A stretch of DNA of 64,000 bases from Oceanobacillus halophilus (GTDB taxonomy: Bacteria; Bacillota; Bacilli; Bacillales; Amphibacillaceae): the NCBI RefSeq assembly GCF_003628505.1, contig NZ_RBZP01000016.1:1-64000 (forward strand), in the 5' to 3' direction. Every line of letters begins with the position of its first letter. The stretch's first letter is position 1. This document shows positions 1 through 8,795 of this stretch, in pieces. The translations under genes were made by a program, and so were the position numbers. A model generated the notes under the pieces. The model was not told the DNA's origin. It worked only from the letters and a program-made list of their open reading frames with translations, and did not search any database.

Positions 1-142
1 AGCTGCCTGTCAGCTACCAAGCGCCTTGACACTTACTTGGGTTGAACTTTCATCAACCAGCAATTAACGGCTTGCTGGGCACGCCGCACGCAGAAAAAAT
101 GGTTTTCTTTTTTCAAGGAGTCTCCGTGTATTTCCTCCGCTG
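1..142 (-). repeat. Partial MITE-type repeat cut by the window edge
   Basis: The stretch ending in CAAGGAGTCTCCGTGTATTT and CCTCCGC, read on the minus strand, matches the start of the right arm of the element at 28663-29378, including its TCCTTGAAAAAAGAA segment and the following TTTTTTCTGCGTGCG. The rest of the copy lies left of the window. It codes for nothing recognisable. Confidence 0.6.
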
Positions 143-192
143 ATTTGTGCTGTTAAACCTTTTATTAATTGATTGTTAGCTCCTTAAAGCAG

Positions 193-319
193 TGTTGATT
201 GGAGCGGAGGGCAGTCGACTCCTGCGGGAAAAGAGGCCTAGATGAGACCCCGCAGTGCGTAGCACGAGGAGGCTCATCAGCCGCCCGCGGAAAGCGACTG
301 CCCGGAGCGGAAATCAACA
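193..319. repeat. Stand-alone GC-rich palindromic element
   Basis: The ends TGTTGATTGGAGCGGAGGGC and GCCCGGAGCGGAAATCAACA are near-perfect inverted repeats. Inside are GACTCCTGCGGGAA and GAGGAGGCTC, as in the cores of the larger MITE-like elements in this window, but the GGCTCTTTTC outer ends are absent. It lies downstream of narH1 and could form a long hairpin. It looks like an independent core unit. Confidence 0.65.
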
Positions 320-392
320 GAGCACTACATTAGAGATTTATATTTAATTAAATAAATTAGGAATCTATACATTTTCTGTATTAAAATAATTA

Positions 393-1865
393 TTAAGAAA
401 GCACACCACAGCTTCCTGGGCCACCTGCGAAGTCTAGGCCACATGCTCCTTGTTCGTCATATAAATCTGCAACTTCTTCTTTATGGCTATGCGGAATAAC
501 AAATCTATCTTCATATTTAGCAATCGCTAATAACCGATACATTTCTTTTATTGCTTTTTCTGATAAACCAAGTTCGTGAATAATATCTTGGTCAAATTCT
601 TTTCCAGTTTGTTCAGCGCGCATAAAGCTACGCATGGTTGCCATTTTCTTAAGTACTGTTCGTATATGTCCCGTATCACCGGCAGTTAGTAGATTTGCAA
701 GATATTCAATTGGAATTCGCATATTATCAATAGCTGGGAAAATATCAGCTGTATCTGCATTACTCCCTTTTCCTTCAATCATATTCATGATTGGGCTAAG
801 TGGTGGAATATACCAAACCATTGGCATCGTTCTGTACTCTGGATGAAGTGGTAATGCAATCTTCCAATCGATAACCATTTTGTATAGCGGTGATTGCTGT
901 GCTGCTTCAATCCAGTCCATTGGTATACCATCTTTTTTGGCCTGCTTAATAATTTCTGGATCTTTTGGATCTAAGAAGATTCCAAGTTGTGCTTCGTAAA
1001 GATCTTTCTCATCTTCTACGGACGCTGCTTCTAATACGCGATCAGCATCATACAACATAATTCCGATATAACGGATACGTCCTACACAAGTTTCTGCGCA
1101 AATGGTTGGTTGACCATTTTCAATTCTTGGGAAACACATCGTACATTTTTCAGCTTTATTGGTTTGCCAGTTAAAGTACACTTTTTTATACGGGCAGGAA
1201 GTTGTACAATGTCTCCAAGCACGGCATGCGTTTTGATCAACCAGAACAATACCATCCTCATCACGTTTGTACATTGCACCTGATGGGCAGGAAGAAACGC
1301 AAGGTGCATTGATACAGTGTTCGCAAATACGCGGAAGATACATCATAAATACATCTTCAAATTCGGTCTTGATAGACTCTTCCATTTGCACAACATTTGG
1401 GTCACGAAGGCCTGTAATATGACCACCAGCTAAGTCATCTTCCCAGTTTGGACCCCATTCAAGGTCCATAAATTCACCTGTAACAGCGGATTTTGCACGG
1501 GCTACTGGTTGATGATTTTTTTCTTTACTGTTTGTTAACGTTTCATAGTCATAAGTCCATGGTTCGTAATAATCATCCATTTCTGGTTGATTTGGGTTGT
1601 AGAACAAGTTTAATAGTCTATTAGTTTTTGAACCTGATTTTAATCGTAATTCACCGTTATGAAGTTCCCAGCCACCTTTATATTTCTCTTGGTCTTCCCA
1701 TTGTTTTGGATACCCTATACCTGGCTTGGTCTCTACATTGTTAAAATACATATACTCTGCACCTGGACGATTGGTCCATGTATTTTTACAGGTTACACTG
1801 CAAGTATGACACCCAATACATTTATCCAGATTCATTACCATACCTACTTGTGCTTTAATCTTCAA
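393..1865 (-). CDS. narH: Respiratory nitrate reductase beta subunit, copy 1 (NarH1)
   Basis: 490-residue iron-sulfur subunit that carries electrons from the cytochrome b subunit to NarG on the cytoplasmic face of the membrane. The first cluster ligands are C16, C19, C22 and C26. Further groups are CEHCINAPCVSSCP, CRAWRHCTTSCP (Trp in the second place, as expected for the 3Fe-4S site) and CTMC...CAETC, so all four clusters look intact. The start is a TTG eleven bases before the end of narG1, preceded by AAGGAGG, so the two genes overlap and are probably translationally coupled. No narJ or narI follows: the operon ends here in repeats. It is clearly a paralogue of NarH2 at 8792-10300. Confident in family; its membrane partner is unknown. 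Confidence 0.96.
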   Translation of the reverse strand: MKIKAQVGMVMNLDKCIGCHTCSVTCKNTWTNRPGAEYMYFNNVETKPGIGYPKQWEDQEKYKGGWELHNGELRLKSGSKTNRLLNLFYNPNQPEMDDYYEPWTYDYETLTNSKEKNHQPVARAKSAVTGEFMDLEWGPNWEDDLAGGHITGLRDPNVVQMEESIKTEFEDVFMMYLPRICEHCINAPCVSSCPSGAMYKRDEDGIVLVDQNACRAWRHCTTSCPYKKVYFNWQTNKAEKCTMCFPRIENGQPTICAETCVGRIRYIGIMLYDADRVLEAASVEDEKDLYEAQLGIFLDPKDPEIIKQAKKDGIPMDWIEAAQQSPLYKMVIDWKIALPLHPEYRTMPMVWYIPPLSPIMNMIEGKGSNADTADIFPAIDNMRIPIEYLANLLTAGDTGHIRTVLKKMATMRSFMRAEQTGKEFDQDIIHELGLSEKAIKEMYRLLAIAKYEDRFVIPHSHKEEVADLYDEQGACGLDFAGGPGSCGVLS

Positions 1866-4800
1866 GCCAATCTACCTCCTTCATTTTTCTAATAACTACG
1901 TTTAAGTCACGCTGGTTTCCGGTTGGACCATAATAGTTAAATCCATAACTTAGTTGGGCGTATCCGCCAATCATATGAGTTGGCTTCACATGAATTTTTG
2001 TAGGACTGTTATGAGTACCACCCCGGTTTTTCGTTAGTTTCGTACCAGGTGTATGAATATGACGATCTTGAGCATGGTGCATAAATGCCATCGTTCTAGG
2101 AATACGGTGCGAAACAACTGCTCTGGCTACCACCACACCATTTCGGTTGAAGCATTCAATCCACTCATTATCTTCCACATCAATTTCAGCTGCATCGTCT
2201 TTATTAAGCCAAACTGTTGGTCCCCCACGGAATAAGGTTAACATTGGCTGTGCATCAAAATACATACTGTGAATCGACCATTTATTATGTGGTGTTAAGT
2301 AATTTAAAGTGATCTCTTTTCCTTCCACCTCAGGTCGTTTGGAACGGAAGGGTTTCTGATTCAAGATTGGTTTAAATACAGCTAATGATTCGCCAAATTC
2401 CTTCATCATTTCATGATCCACAAAATAAGACTGACGTCCTGTAATCGTTCGGAACGGAATCAAACGTTCAATGTTGGTTGTAAATGGTGAATATCTTCTA
2501 CCACCTTTTTCTGAGCCACTAAAAGCTGGTGAAGTAAGAACTGTCTTTGGTTGGGTGACTATATTTTCAAATGTAAATAACTCTTCTTCTCTTTCAGTAG
2601 CTAAATCTTTTAGCTCTACATTTGTTTTCTTTTCCAATGCCTCCCAAGCTTTAACGGCAACTTTTCCATTTGTTGTGGAAGAGAGCATTAAAATCGCATC
2701 ACACGCATCCCTTGCACTAGTAATATCTGGATATCCATCAGCAATACTTCCATTGTCCACCGTACCAAATGTACGTTTTGCCTGTTCGTATTCCTTTTCC
2801 ATGGACCAGTTGATTCCTTTTCCACCATAGGGCTTAGTCGCTATATTTGGTCCAAGAGCTGTCATCTTGTGATAAATCTGTTTAAAATCACGTTCAACAA
2901 CATGAATTTGTGGCATCGTTTTTCCTGGAATAGGTTCACATTCACCTTTTGACCAATCTTTAATCTCACCCAGTGGTTGTGCCATTTCCCCTGGTGTATC
3001 ATGATTTATAGGTGTTGCAACTATTTCTTTAATGGTGTCCATATCGATTTCTTCTGCTAAATCAGAAACACCTTTTGCTAAAGATTTGAATATATCCCAA
3101 TCTGATTTTGCCTCCCATGGTGATGCAATAGCAGCATTAAATGGATGTACAAACGGATGCATATCTGTACTTGATAAATCATGCTTTTCATACCATGTTG
3201 ATGCAGGAAGAATAACATCAGAGTATAGTGCTGTTCCTGCCATACGGAAATCTAGGTTAATTAATAAATCAACTTTTCCTTCAGGTGATTCTTCACGCCA
3301 TTTAATTTCTTCTGGACGGATACTATCTTCATCAGAGTTTAATAGTCCATTTGATGCACCTAATAAATGTTTTAAGAAATACTCATGTCCTTTTCCAGAA
3401 CTAGAAATTAAGTTAGCACGCCAAACAAATAAATTCCTTGGAAAGTTAACAGGATTATCTGGGTCCTCAATCGCAAATTGTAATTTTTTCTCTTTTAATT
3501 GGTTAGCAACATAATTTCCGATTTCATCTGTTGTTTCATTTCCATTTGCCACCGCTTCATTATATAAATCAATACCATTTTGATTAAACGTTGGATATGA
3601 TGGTAACCATCCTAACCGTGCTGCTAATACATTGTAATCTGCAGGATGATCATATCTCGCTTTATCAACGGTTGCGGCAGTAAGTTCTGATACAGGTGTT
3701 TCTTCATAACGCCATTGGCCAGTTGCGAAGTAGAAAAAGGATGTACCATTTTGTAATTTTGCTGGACCTCCCCAGTCTTTGGCAGATTGAATAGTAGTCC
3801 AGCCTTCCACAGGGCGAAGTTTTTCCTGACCAACATAGTGTGCCCAGCCTCCACCATTTACACCTTGCGCACCGACCATTAGTACAAGGTTGATAATGGC
3901 ACGGTATATGGTGTCAGAATGGTACCAGTGATTAATTCCAGCCCCCATAATAATCATGGAACGACCTTTTGTATCAATAGCATTTTGTGCAAATTCGCGG
4001 GCTATTTTTATGATTAAGTTACGGTCTACACCTGTGATTTGTTCTTGCCAAGCTGGTGAAAATGCAGCAATATCATCATAAGAACTTGCAGCTTCCCCAC
4101 CAAGTCCACGGTCAATACCGTAGTTTCCAAGCATTAAGTCATAAACAGTAGCGATATATTCAACTTTTCCATTTATTTCTATCTTTTTCACTGGTACAGC
4201 ACGTGGTAGTACTTTTTTCTCCTGTGCATCAAAATAAGGCATATCTACATGAACAACTTCATCTTCCAAACCAAGGAAACTTAAGACAGGCTCAATCTTT
4301 TCATTGGTATTTTCGTCAATTAGTTTTAAATTCCACTTCCCTTTTTCATCCCAGCGGGAACCCATTGTTCCATGTGGAATAGAAAAGCCATCTGTAACTT
4401 GGTTATACATTGCAGGTTTCCATTCATCATTCTCAGATTCAACGCCAAGATCTTTGGCATTCAGGAAACGGTCTGCTACAAACTTGCCATTTACTTCTTT
4501 CAAACGTACGGAAAAGGGAAAATCGGTGTACTGTTTGGCATAATCTTCAAAATAAGGGGTTCTATTTTTATCATAAAATTCGTTTAATATAACATGCCCC
4601 ATCGCCATTGCAGCAGCACCATCTGTTCCTTGTTTGACAGATAACCAATCATCGGCAAATTTTGTTGATTCTGCATAATCTGGGCTTACATTAACTACTT
4701 TTGTTCCTTTGTACCTTGCTTCTACTAAGAAATGCGCATCCGGTGTACGTGTCATTGGTACGTTGGAACCCCACATCATTATATAACTGGAATTAAACCA

Positions 4801-5538
4801 GTCTGAACTTTCAGGTACATCGGTTTGATCTCCCCAAATTTGCGGTGATGCTGGTGGTAAATCTGCATACCAATCATAGAAACTGAGCATTTGTCCACCC
4901 ATTAAATGCATAAACCGACTACCGGCCGCATAACTAATCATGGACATGGCAGGGATTGGTGAAAATCCAACATTACGATCAGGACCATATTTCACGATTG
5001 TGTAAAGTGTTGATGCTGCTATTAGTTTTGTTACTTCTTCCCATTCAGCACGTACTAACCCACCTTTTCCTCTCGCTTGTTTGTAAAGTTTTGCTTTTTC
5101 TTTGTCTTCAACAATACTTTTCCAAGCTTCTAACGGGGTCGCGTGTGAATCTAACGCTTCACGCCATAAAAGTAATAATTTTTTACGAATATATGGATAT
5201 TTCACACGTAACGGACTATATATATACCAAGAGAAGCTTGCTCCCCTTGGACATCCACGCGGTTCAAAATCTGGCATATCTGGACCAGTCGATGGATAAT
5301 CTAATGCCTGTCCTTCCCATGTTACAATTCCATCTTTCACATAAATATTCCAACTGCATGAACCAGTACAATTCACACCATGTGTGGATCGAATGACTTT
5401 GTCATGCTGCCATCTTCTTCGGTATACATTTTCCCAATCACGGTTACCTTCTTGTAATTGGCTATGGTTATTGGAATATGTCTCTTTTGGTTTTAAATAA
5501 TTCATTCGTTGCCAAAGTGGAGATGGTGTCTTCTTCAT
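1855..5538 (-). CDS. narG: Respiratory nitrate reductase alpha subunit, copy 1 (NarG1)
   Basis: 1227-residue molybdenum (bis-MGD) catalytic subunit that reduces nitrate to nitrite. The N-terminal FS0 cluster motif is complete: H53, C57 and C61 in HGVNCTGSC, and C96 in GCPRGA. The molybdenum-ligand Asp is D226 in WYADLPPASP, and GDQTDVPES follows. RRR near residues 40-42 resembles the remnant Tat-like start of NarG proteins. The start ATG has GGAGGG seven bases upstream. The gene is first of a two-gene operon with narH1 and faces narK; the shared intergenic region holds two FNR-type boxes. It differs from NarG2 throughout, so the copies are old duplicates or separately acquired. Confidence 0.97.
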   Translation of the reverse strand: MKKTPSPLWQRMNYLKPKETYSNNHSQLQEGNRDWENVYRRRWQHDKVIRSTHGVNCTGSCSWNIYVKDGIVTWEGQALDYPSTGPDMPDFEPRGCPRGASFSWYIYSPLRVKYPYIRKKLLLLWREALDSHATPLEAWKSIVEDKEKAKLYKQARGKGGLVRAEWEEVTKLIAASTLYTIVKYGPDRNVGFSPIPAMSMISYAAGSRFMHLMGGQMLSFYDWYADLPPASPQIWGDQTDVPESSDWFNSSYIMMWGSNVPMTRTPDAHFLVEARYKGTKVVNVSPDYAESTKFADDWLSVKQGTDGAAAMAMGHVILNEFYDKNRTPYFEDYAKQYTDFPFSVRLKEVNGKFVADRFLNAKDLGVESENDEWKPAMYNQVTDGFSIPHGTMGSRWDEKGKWNLKLIDENTNEKIEPVLSFLGLEDEVVHVDMPYFDAQEKKVLPRAVPVKKIEINGKVEYIATVYDLMLGNYGIDRGLGGEAASSYDDIAAFSPAWQEQITGVDRNLIIKIAREFAQNAIDTKGRSMIIMGAGINHWYHSDTIYRAIINLVLMVGAQGVNGGGWAHYVGQEKLRPVEGWTTIQSAKDWGGPAKLQNGTSFFYFATGQWRYEETPVSELTAATVDKARYDHPADYNVLAARLGWLPSYPTFNQNGIDLYNEAVANGNETTDEIGNYVANQLKEKKLQFAIEDPDNPVNFPRNLFVWRANLISSSGKGHEYFLKHLLGASNGLLNSDEDSIRPEEIKWREESPEGKVDLLINLDFRMAGTALYSDVILPASTWYEKHDLSSTDMHPFVHPFNAAIASPWEAKSDWDIFKSLAKGVSDLAEEIDMDTIKEIVATPINHDTPGEMAQPLGEIKDWSKGECEPIPGKTMPQIHVVERDFKQIYHKMTALGPNIATKPYGGKGINWSMEKEYEQAKRTFGTVDNGSIADGYPDITSARDACDAILMLSSTTNGKVAVKAWEALEKKTNVELKDLATEREEELFTFENIVTQPKTVLTSPAFSGSEKGGRRYSPFTTNIERLIPFRTITGRQSYFVDHEMMKEFGESLAVFKPILNQKPFRSKRPEVEGKEITLNYLTPHNKWSIHSMYFDAQPMLTLFRGGPTVWLNKDDAAEIDVEDNEWIECFNRNGVVVARAVVSHRIPRTMAFMHHAQDRHIHTPGTKLTKNRGGTHNSPTKIHVKPTHMIGGYAQLSYGFNYYGPTGNQRDLNVVIRKMKEVDWLED

Positions 5539-5577
5539 CTTTTTCCCTCCAAATAAGTTGCTTTGTTAACCTATATC

Positions 5578-5621
5578 CATTTAACCACCCAAAAATTTCA
5601 TATGTTGTGAATTACGTCACA
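5578..5621 (-). promoter_or_regulatory. FNR-type box and promoter of narGH1
   Basis: TGTGA-N6-TCACA at 5606-5621 is a perfect match to the Bacillus Fnr palindrome. On the minus strand it is followed after 22 bases by TAAATG (5578-5583), a plausible -10 box, which puts the palindrome centre near -41.5 as for activation by Fnr-type proteins. No -35 box is evident, as expected for an activator-dependent promoter. Confidence 0.8.
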
Positions 5622-5703
5622 CCTGGTAACAATGTCAAATTTTGGTCATAATTATCATTGCAAATATATTACTAACATTAATTCAAAAAGCTGACACATT
5701 TTA

Positions 5704-5746
5704 TGTGATGTTTTTCACTACTTCCCCCAATAAAAATGTTTAAACT
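5704..5746 (+). promoter_or_regulatory. FNR-type box and promoter of narK
   Basis: TGTGATGTTTTTCACT at 5704-5719 matches the Fnr palindrome at nine of ten positions. It is followed after 21 bases by TAAACT (5741-5746) as -10 box. The geometry is the same as at the divergent narG1 promoter. Confidence 0.78.
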
Positions 5747-5799
5747 GTGGGTAATTAACAAACAATAAGTTCAAGAATTTTAAAGGAAGGTACGATTTC

Positions 5800-7302
5800 A
5801 TGAAGAAACCAGGTTTACAATTATCATTACAAACATCCAGTTTAGTAGTTGGGTTTATGGTGTGGGTTCTGATTTCTTCCCTCATGTCCTATATCACAGT
5901 AGATATTCCATTAACATCTGGGCAAGCATCTATTGTAACTGCTATACCTGTTATATTAGGGTCCTTATTAAGAATTCCAATCGGTTTTTATGCAGACCGC
6001 TTTGGAGCTCGATTAATTTTCTTAATAAGTTTTCTCATCTTGCTATTCCCTGTCTTTTACTTAAGTGTTGCAGATTCCTTTGCAGACTTAGTTATCGGAG
6101 GGCTTATCTTAGGTGTTGGTGGAGCTATATTCTCTATTGGGGTAACTTCCCTGCCAAAATACTACCCAAAAGAGAAGCACGGATTTATTAATGGTGTGTA
6201 TGGGGTTGGTAATATTGGTACGGCTGTTACTACATTTGGTGCACCAATTATTGCTGAGTCGATAGGCTGGCAAGATACCATGCGATTATTTCTTATTCTT
6301 TTATTAGCTTTCTCAGCATTAGTATTTATTTTTGGTGATCGAAAGGAAGAAAAAGTAAAGAAATCAATGGTAGAACAAATTCAAGGTGTCTACAAAAATG
6401 CAACATTATGGTTCCTTTGCTTATTCTATTTCATAACTTTTGGAGCATTTGTAGCATTTACCATGTTCCTCCCAAGTTTCTTAGTAGATAATTTTGGATT
6501 GGATGCTGTAGATGCTGGAGTACGAACTGCCATATTTATCATTATTGCAACTTTACTACGACCTATAGGGGGATTCCTTGCAGATAAATTCAACGCCTTT
6601 ATCATTCTAATGTTTGTATTTATCGGCGTTGCCTTCTCTGGAATTTTACTCTCCTTTTCACCTGACATCATCTGGTATACAGTAGGGTCCTTAGCAGTTG
6701 CAGTAACAGTAGGGATTGGGAATGGGACAGTATTTAAATTAGTTCCACTCTACTTTTCTAAACAAGCCGGAATCGTTAATGGTGTCGTTTCAGCAATGGG
6801 GGGATTAGGCGGATTTTTCCCACCATTATTATTAACTGCTGTAAACAATATAACTGGACATCACGCGATTGCTTTCATGTTAATGTCGGAGTTTGCATTA
6901 GTAAGTTTCGTTATTGTTATCTTTATGTATTATCAAGAACGAGTAAGCACCGAAGGAAAAATTATTGAGGGTGCAGCAGAAGGTATTATGGTTACGAATA
7001 AAAAAGGCACTATCCAAAACGTTAACCCTGCCTTTGAACGGATAACAGGATATACGAAAGAAGAAGCTATAGGAAACACACCTAAACTTCTTAGTTCTGG
7101 AAAACATGATAAAACCTTTTACGAAAATATGTGGGACTCCATTAATGAGAAAGGCTTCTGGGAAGGAGAAATTTGGAACAAACGTAAAAATGGAGATCTC
7201 TACCAGGAATTACTGAGCATCAGTCCAGTTACGAATAATGTTGGTGAAATTAAATATTATGTAGGGGTATTTAACGATATTACAGATGAAGGAATGTCCT
7301 GA
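5800..7302 (+). CDS. narK: NarK-type nitrate/nitrite transporter with C-terminal PAS domain
   Basis: 500 residues. Residues 1-385 are a major facilitator transporter with about 12 membrane segments and two nitrate-porter signature stretches, GVYGVGNIGTAVTTFG and GVVSAMGGLGGFFPP, so the likely role is nitrate uptake or nitrate/nitrite exchange. Residues 388-498 are a PAS domain of the kind found in signalling proteins: EGIMVTNKKG, NPAFERITGYTKEEAIG, FYENMW, GEIWNKRKNGDLY, YVGVFNDIT. The domain follows the last helix in frame, and the stop lies right after it. The usual NarK family is about 390-470 residues with no such domain. The PAS would sit in the cytoplasm and could sense a ligand or redox state; that is inference. 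Transcribed from an FNR-type promoter. Confidence 0.95.
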   Translation: MKKPGLQLSLQTSSLVVGFMVWVLISSLMSYITVDIPLTSGQASIVTAIPVILGSLLRIPIGFYADRFGARLIFLISFLILLFPVFYLSVADSFADLVIGGLILGVGGAIFSIGVTSLPKYYPKEKHGFINGVYGVGNIGTAVTTFGAPIIAESIGWQDTMRLFLILLLAFSALVFIFGDRKEEKVKKSMVEQIQGVYKNATLWFLCLFYFITFGAFVAFTMFLPSFLVDNFGLDAVDAGVRTAIFIIIATLLRPIGGFLADKFNAFIILMFVFIGVAFSGILLSFSPDIIWYTVGSLAVAVTVGIGNGTVFKLVPLYFSKQAGIVNGVVSAMGGLGGFFPPLLLTAVNNITGHHAIAFMLMSEFALVSFVIVIFMYYQERVSTEGKIIEGAAEGIMVTNKKGTIQNVNPAFERITGYTKEEAIGNTPKLLSSGKHDKTFYENMWDSINEKGFWEGEIWNKRKNGDLYQELLSISPVTNNVGEIKYYVGVFNDITDEGMS

Positions 7303-7326
7303 GTTTTTACTCAGGATTTTTTGTTG
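7293..7326 (+). terminator. Rho-independent terminator of narK
   Basis: CCTGAGTTTTTACTCAGG followed by ATTTTTTG, overlapping the last codons of narK. Confidence 0.85.
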
Positions 7327-7391
7327 TTTTTGTTTCTTTAGATCCAGTAATTTCAATATACCTCTTTAACATATGCTACCTATCTCTATTC

Positions 7392-7436
7392 ATATAAAAG
7401 AGGTACGAAATCTTCTGTGATTCCGCACCTCAAAGC
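7392..7436 (-). terminator. Terminator of the narGHJI operon
   Basis: On the minus strand, GAGGTGCGGAATC and GATTTCGTACCTC form a 13-bp stem followed by TTTTATATG, just past the end of narI. Confidence 0.8.
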
Positions 7437-7458
7437 AATCTGGATACCTGTTTTTAGA

Positions 7459-8154
7459 TTATAAACCTTGTTTTCGGTAATTTGACCTTGATCGATATTG
7501 TTGTGGTGGTCTTGCTGGATATTTGATAGGGAAACTAAAGATATGAACCAAACGCGTAAATGGTATGGATGCAAATAAAGCAAAAGCCGAAACGACATGA
7601 AGCTTGAAAATAAAAGGAACACCACTCATCAATTCATATTTTGGCATGAACACAAAAAGACTGCGAAACCAGGGTCCTATTGTTTCCCGGTATTCATATT
7701 CAATCACCATTGTATTGAAAATAATGGTCATATATGTTCCTGTTCCCGCTACAAAAAGCAGAGCCAATACGGAAAAGAAATCAGCAAATCCAGCTTTTAT
7801 ACGAACAGGATCTATTGTCATTTTTCTAATAAGTAGAATGATAAGCCCAGCTACAACCATTAAGCCAGCTAATCCGCCACCCCAGATAGCTCCCATATGA
7901 TATAAATGGTCGGATATACCAAGGGCCTGATAAAATTCCATTGGGATAACCATACCCATCACATGCCCAATAAAAGCGAACACAATTCCATAATGAAATA
8001 GCGGAGATCCAATTCGCAGCCATTTTTTTTCGAAAAAGTTAGTCGATGGTGCTGCCCATGTAAGCTGTCTAAAAGCATATCGATAAAGGAGACCTAATAT
8101 CATGATTGTCAAAGTTATATATGGGAATATGACCCACCAAAAAATATCGGCCAT
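7459..8154 (-). CDS. narI: Respiratory nitrate reductase gamma subunit (NarI)
   Basis: 231-residue cytochrome b membrane subunit that oxidises quinol and passes electrons to NarH. Five hydrophobic segments are visible. The heme-ligand histidines are H54 and H64 in the FHYGIVFAFIGHV stretch, and two more in LHVVSAFALFASIPFTRLVH. The start ATG has GGAGGG seven bases before it. It is the last gene of the operon and follows narJ by 38 bases. It is the only narI in the window, so the NarGH1 pair may share it. Confidence 0.96.
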   Translation of the reverse strand: MADIFWWVIFPYITLTIMILGLLYRYAFRQLTWAAPSTNFFEKKWLRIGSPLFHYGIVFAFIGHVMGMVIPMEFYQALGISDHLYHMGAIWGGGLAGLMVVAGLIILLIRKMTIDPVRIKAGFADFFSVLALLFVAGTGTYMTIIFNTMVIEYEYRETIGPWFRSLFVFMPKYELMSGVPFIFKLHVVSAFALFASIPFTRLVHIFSFPIKYPARPPQQYRSRSNYRKQGL

Positions 8155-8192
8155 ATAAATCCCTCCTTTAGGTTTTAATTGGATGCCCTATC

Positions 8193-8795
8193 CTATTGGT
8201 ACAAAATAGGATAAGGCAGTTCTTCTAAGTCTGCTTCTTCTCTTCCTGCTTCCAATTGTTTACGTTCTTCTGTTGTAGGAGTCGGAAATACATGTTGCAC
8301 TAAAATGGATAAGATTCCCCTATATGGATTGCCCTGATCTATATGTTCTACCATATAAGATATGGCTGCTGCAATTCGTCTCTCGAGCCTTTCTACATCT
8401 GGAGTTCTTGGTGTAACCACCAAAAATTCCAATAACATCGGGATATAATCCACCAATTCTTCCCCAATTCGCTCAAATCCCAGTTGATTGATGACTCTTT
8501 GCAATCTAATTAACGCCGCGCCTCTTCTATTACTATCACCAAGCTCATGAGCGGTTAAATACAGGCCTACTTTTGACTTTAAATCAAATGTTTCCACATA
8601 TAACTCTTGCAGTTCCGTTGTACTAAGTGGGTAAAGAGGTACGTAGGAATTCTTTAATTCGCTTTTAAGTTTTTTATCTTTAATCATTTCCTCGATTAAC
8701 TCATCGAAATCAGCTTTCAAACTTTTAAAATTTTCTTTTGGATAACCCAATAGCCTTGAAGCCATCATGAGAATCACACGTTTTTCCTGGTTCAT
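8193..8795 (-). CDS. narJ: Nitrate reductase assembly chaperone (NarJ)
   Basis: 200-residue TorD/NarJ-family chaperone, needed in the family for cofactor insertion into NarG and membrane docking. Features match the family: an acidic all-helical protein, ELQELYVETFD near residue 60, and a C-terminal acidic tail. Its ATG overlaps the narH2 stop as ATGA, so translation is coupled. It is not part of the mature enzyme. It is the only copy in the window and may also serve NarG1. Confidence 0.93.
   Translation of the reverse strand: MNQEKRVILMMASRLLGYPKENFKSLKADFDELIEEMIKDKKLKSELKNSYVPLYPLSTTELQELYVETFDLKSKVGLYLTAHELGDSNRRGAALIRLQRVINQLGFERIGEELVDYIPMLLEFLVVTPRTPDVERLERRIAAAISYMVEHIDQGNPYRGILSILVQHVFPTPTTEERKQLEAGREEADLEELPYPILYQ

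Noticed and set aside
4956-5396. Plus-strand 146-codon frame inside narG1
   Set aside because: Antisense shadow of a well-supported gene. The same holds for the long antisense frames in sbcC, narG2, metQ and the SurA-like gene.
5800-7302. Reading the PAS part as a separate gene or a GGDEF protein fragment
   Set aside because: It is in frame with the transporter without a stop, has no start with a ribosome binding site of its own, and no GGDEF or EAL sequence follows.
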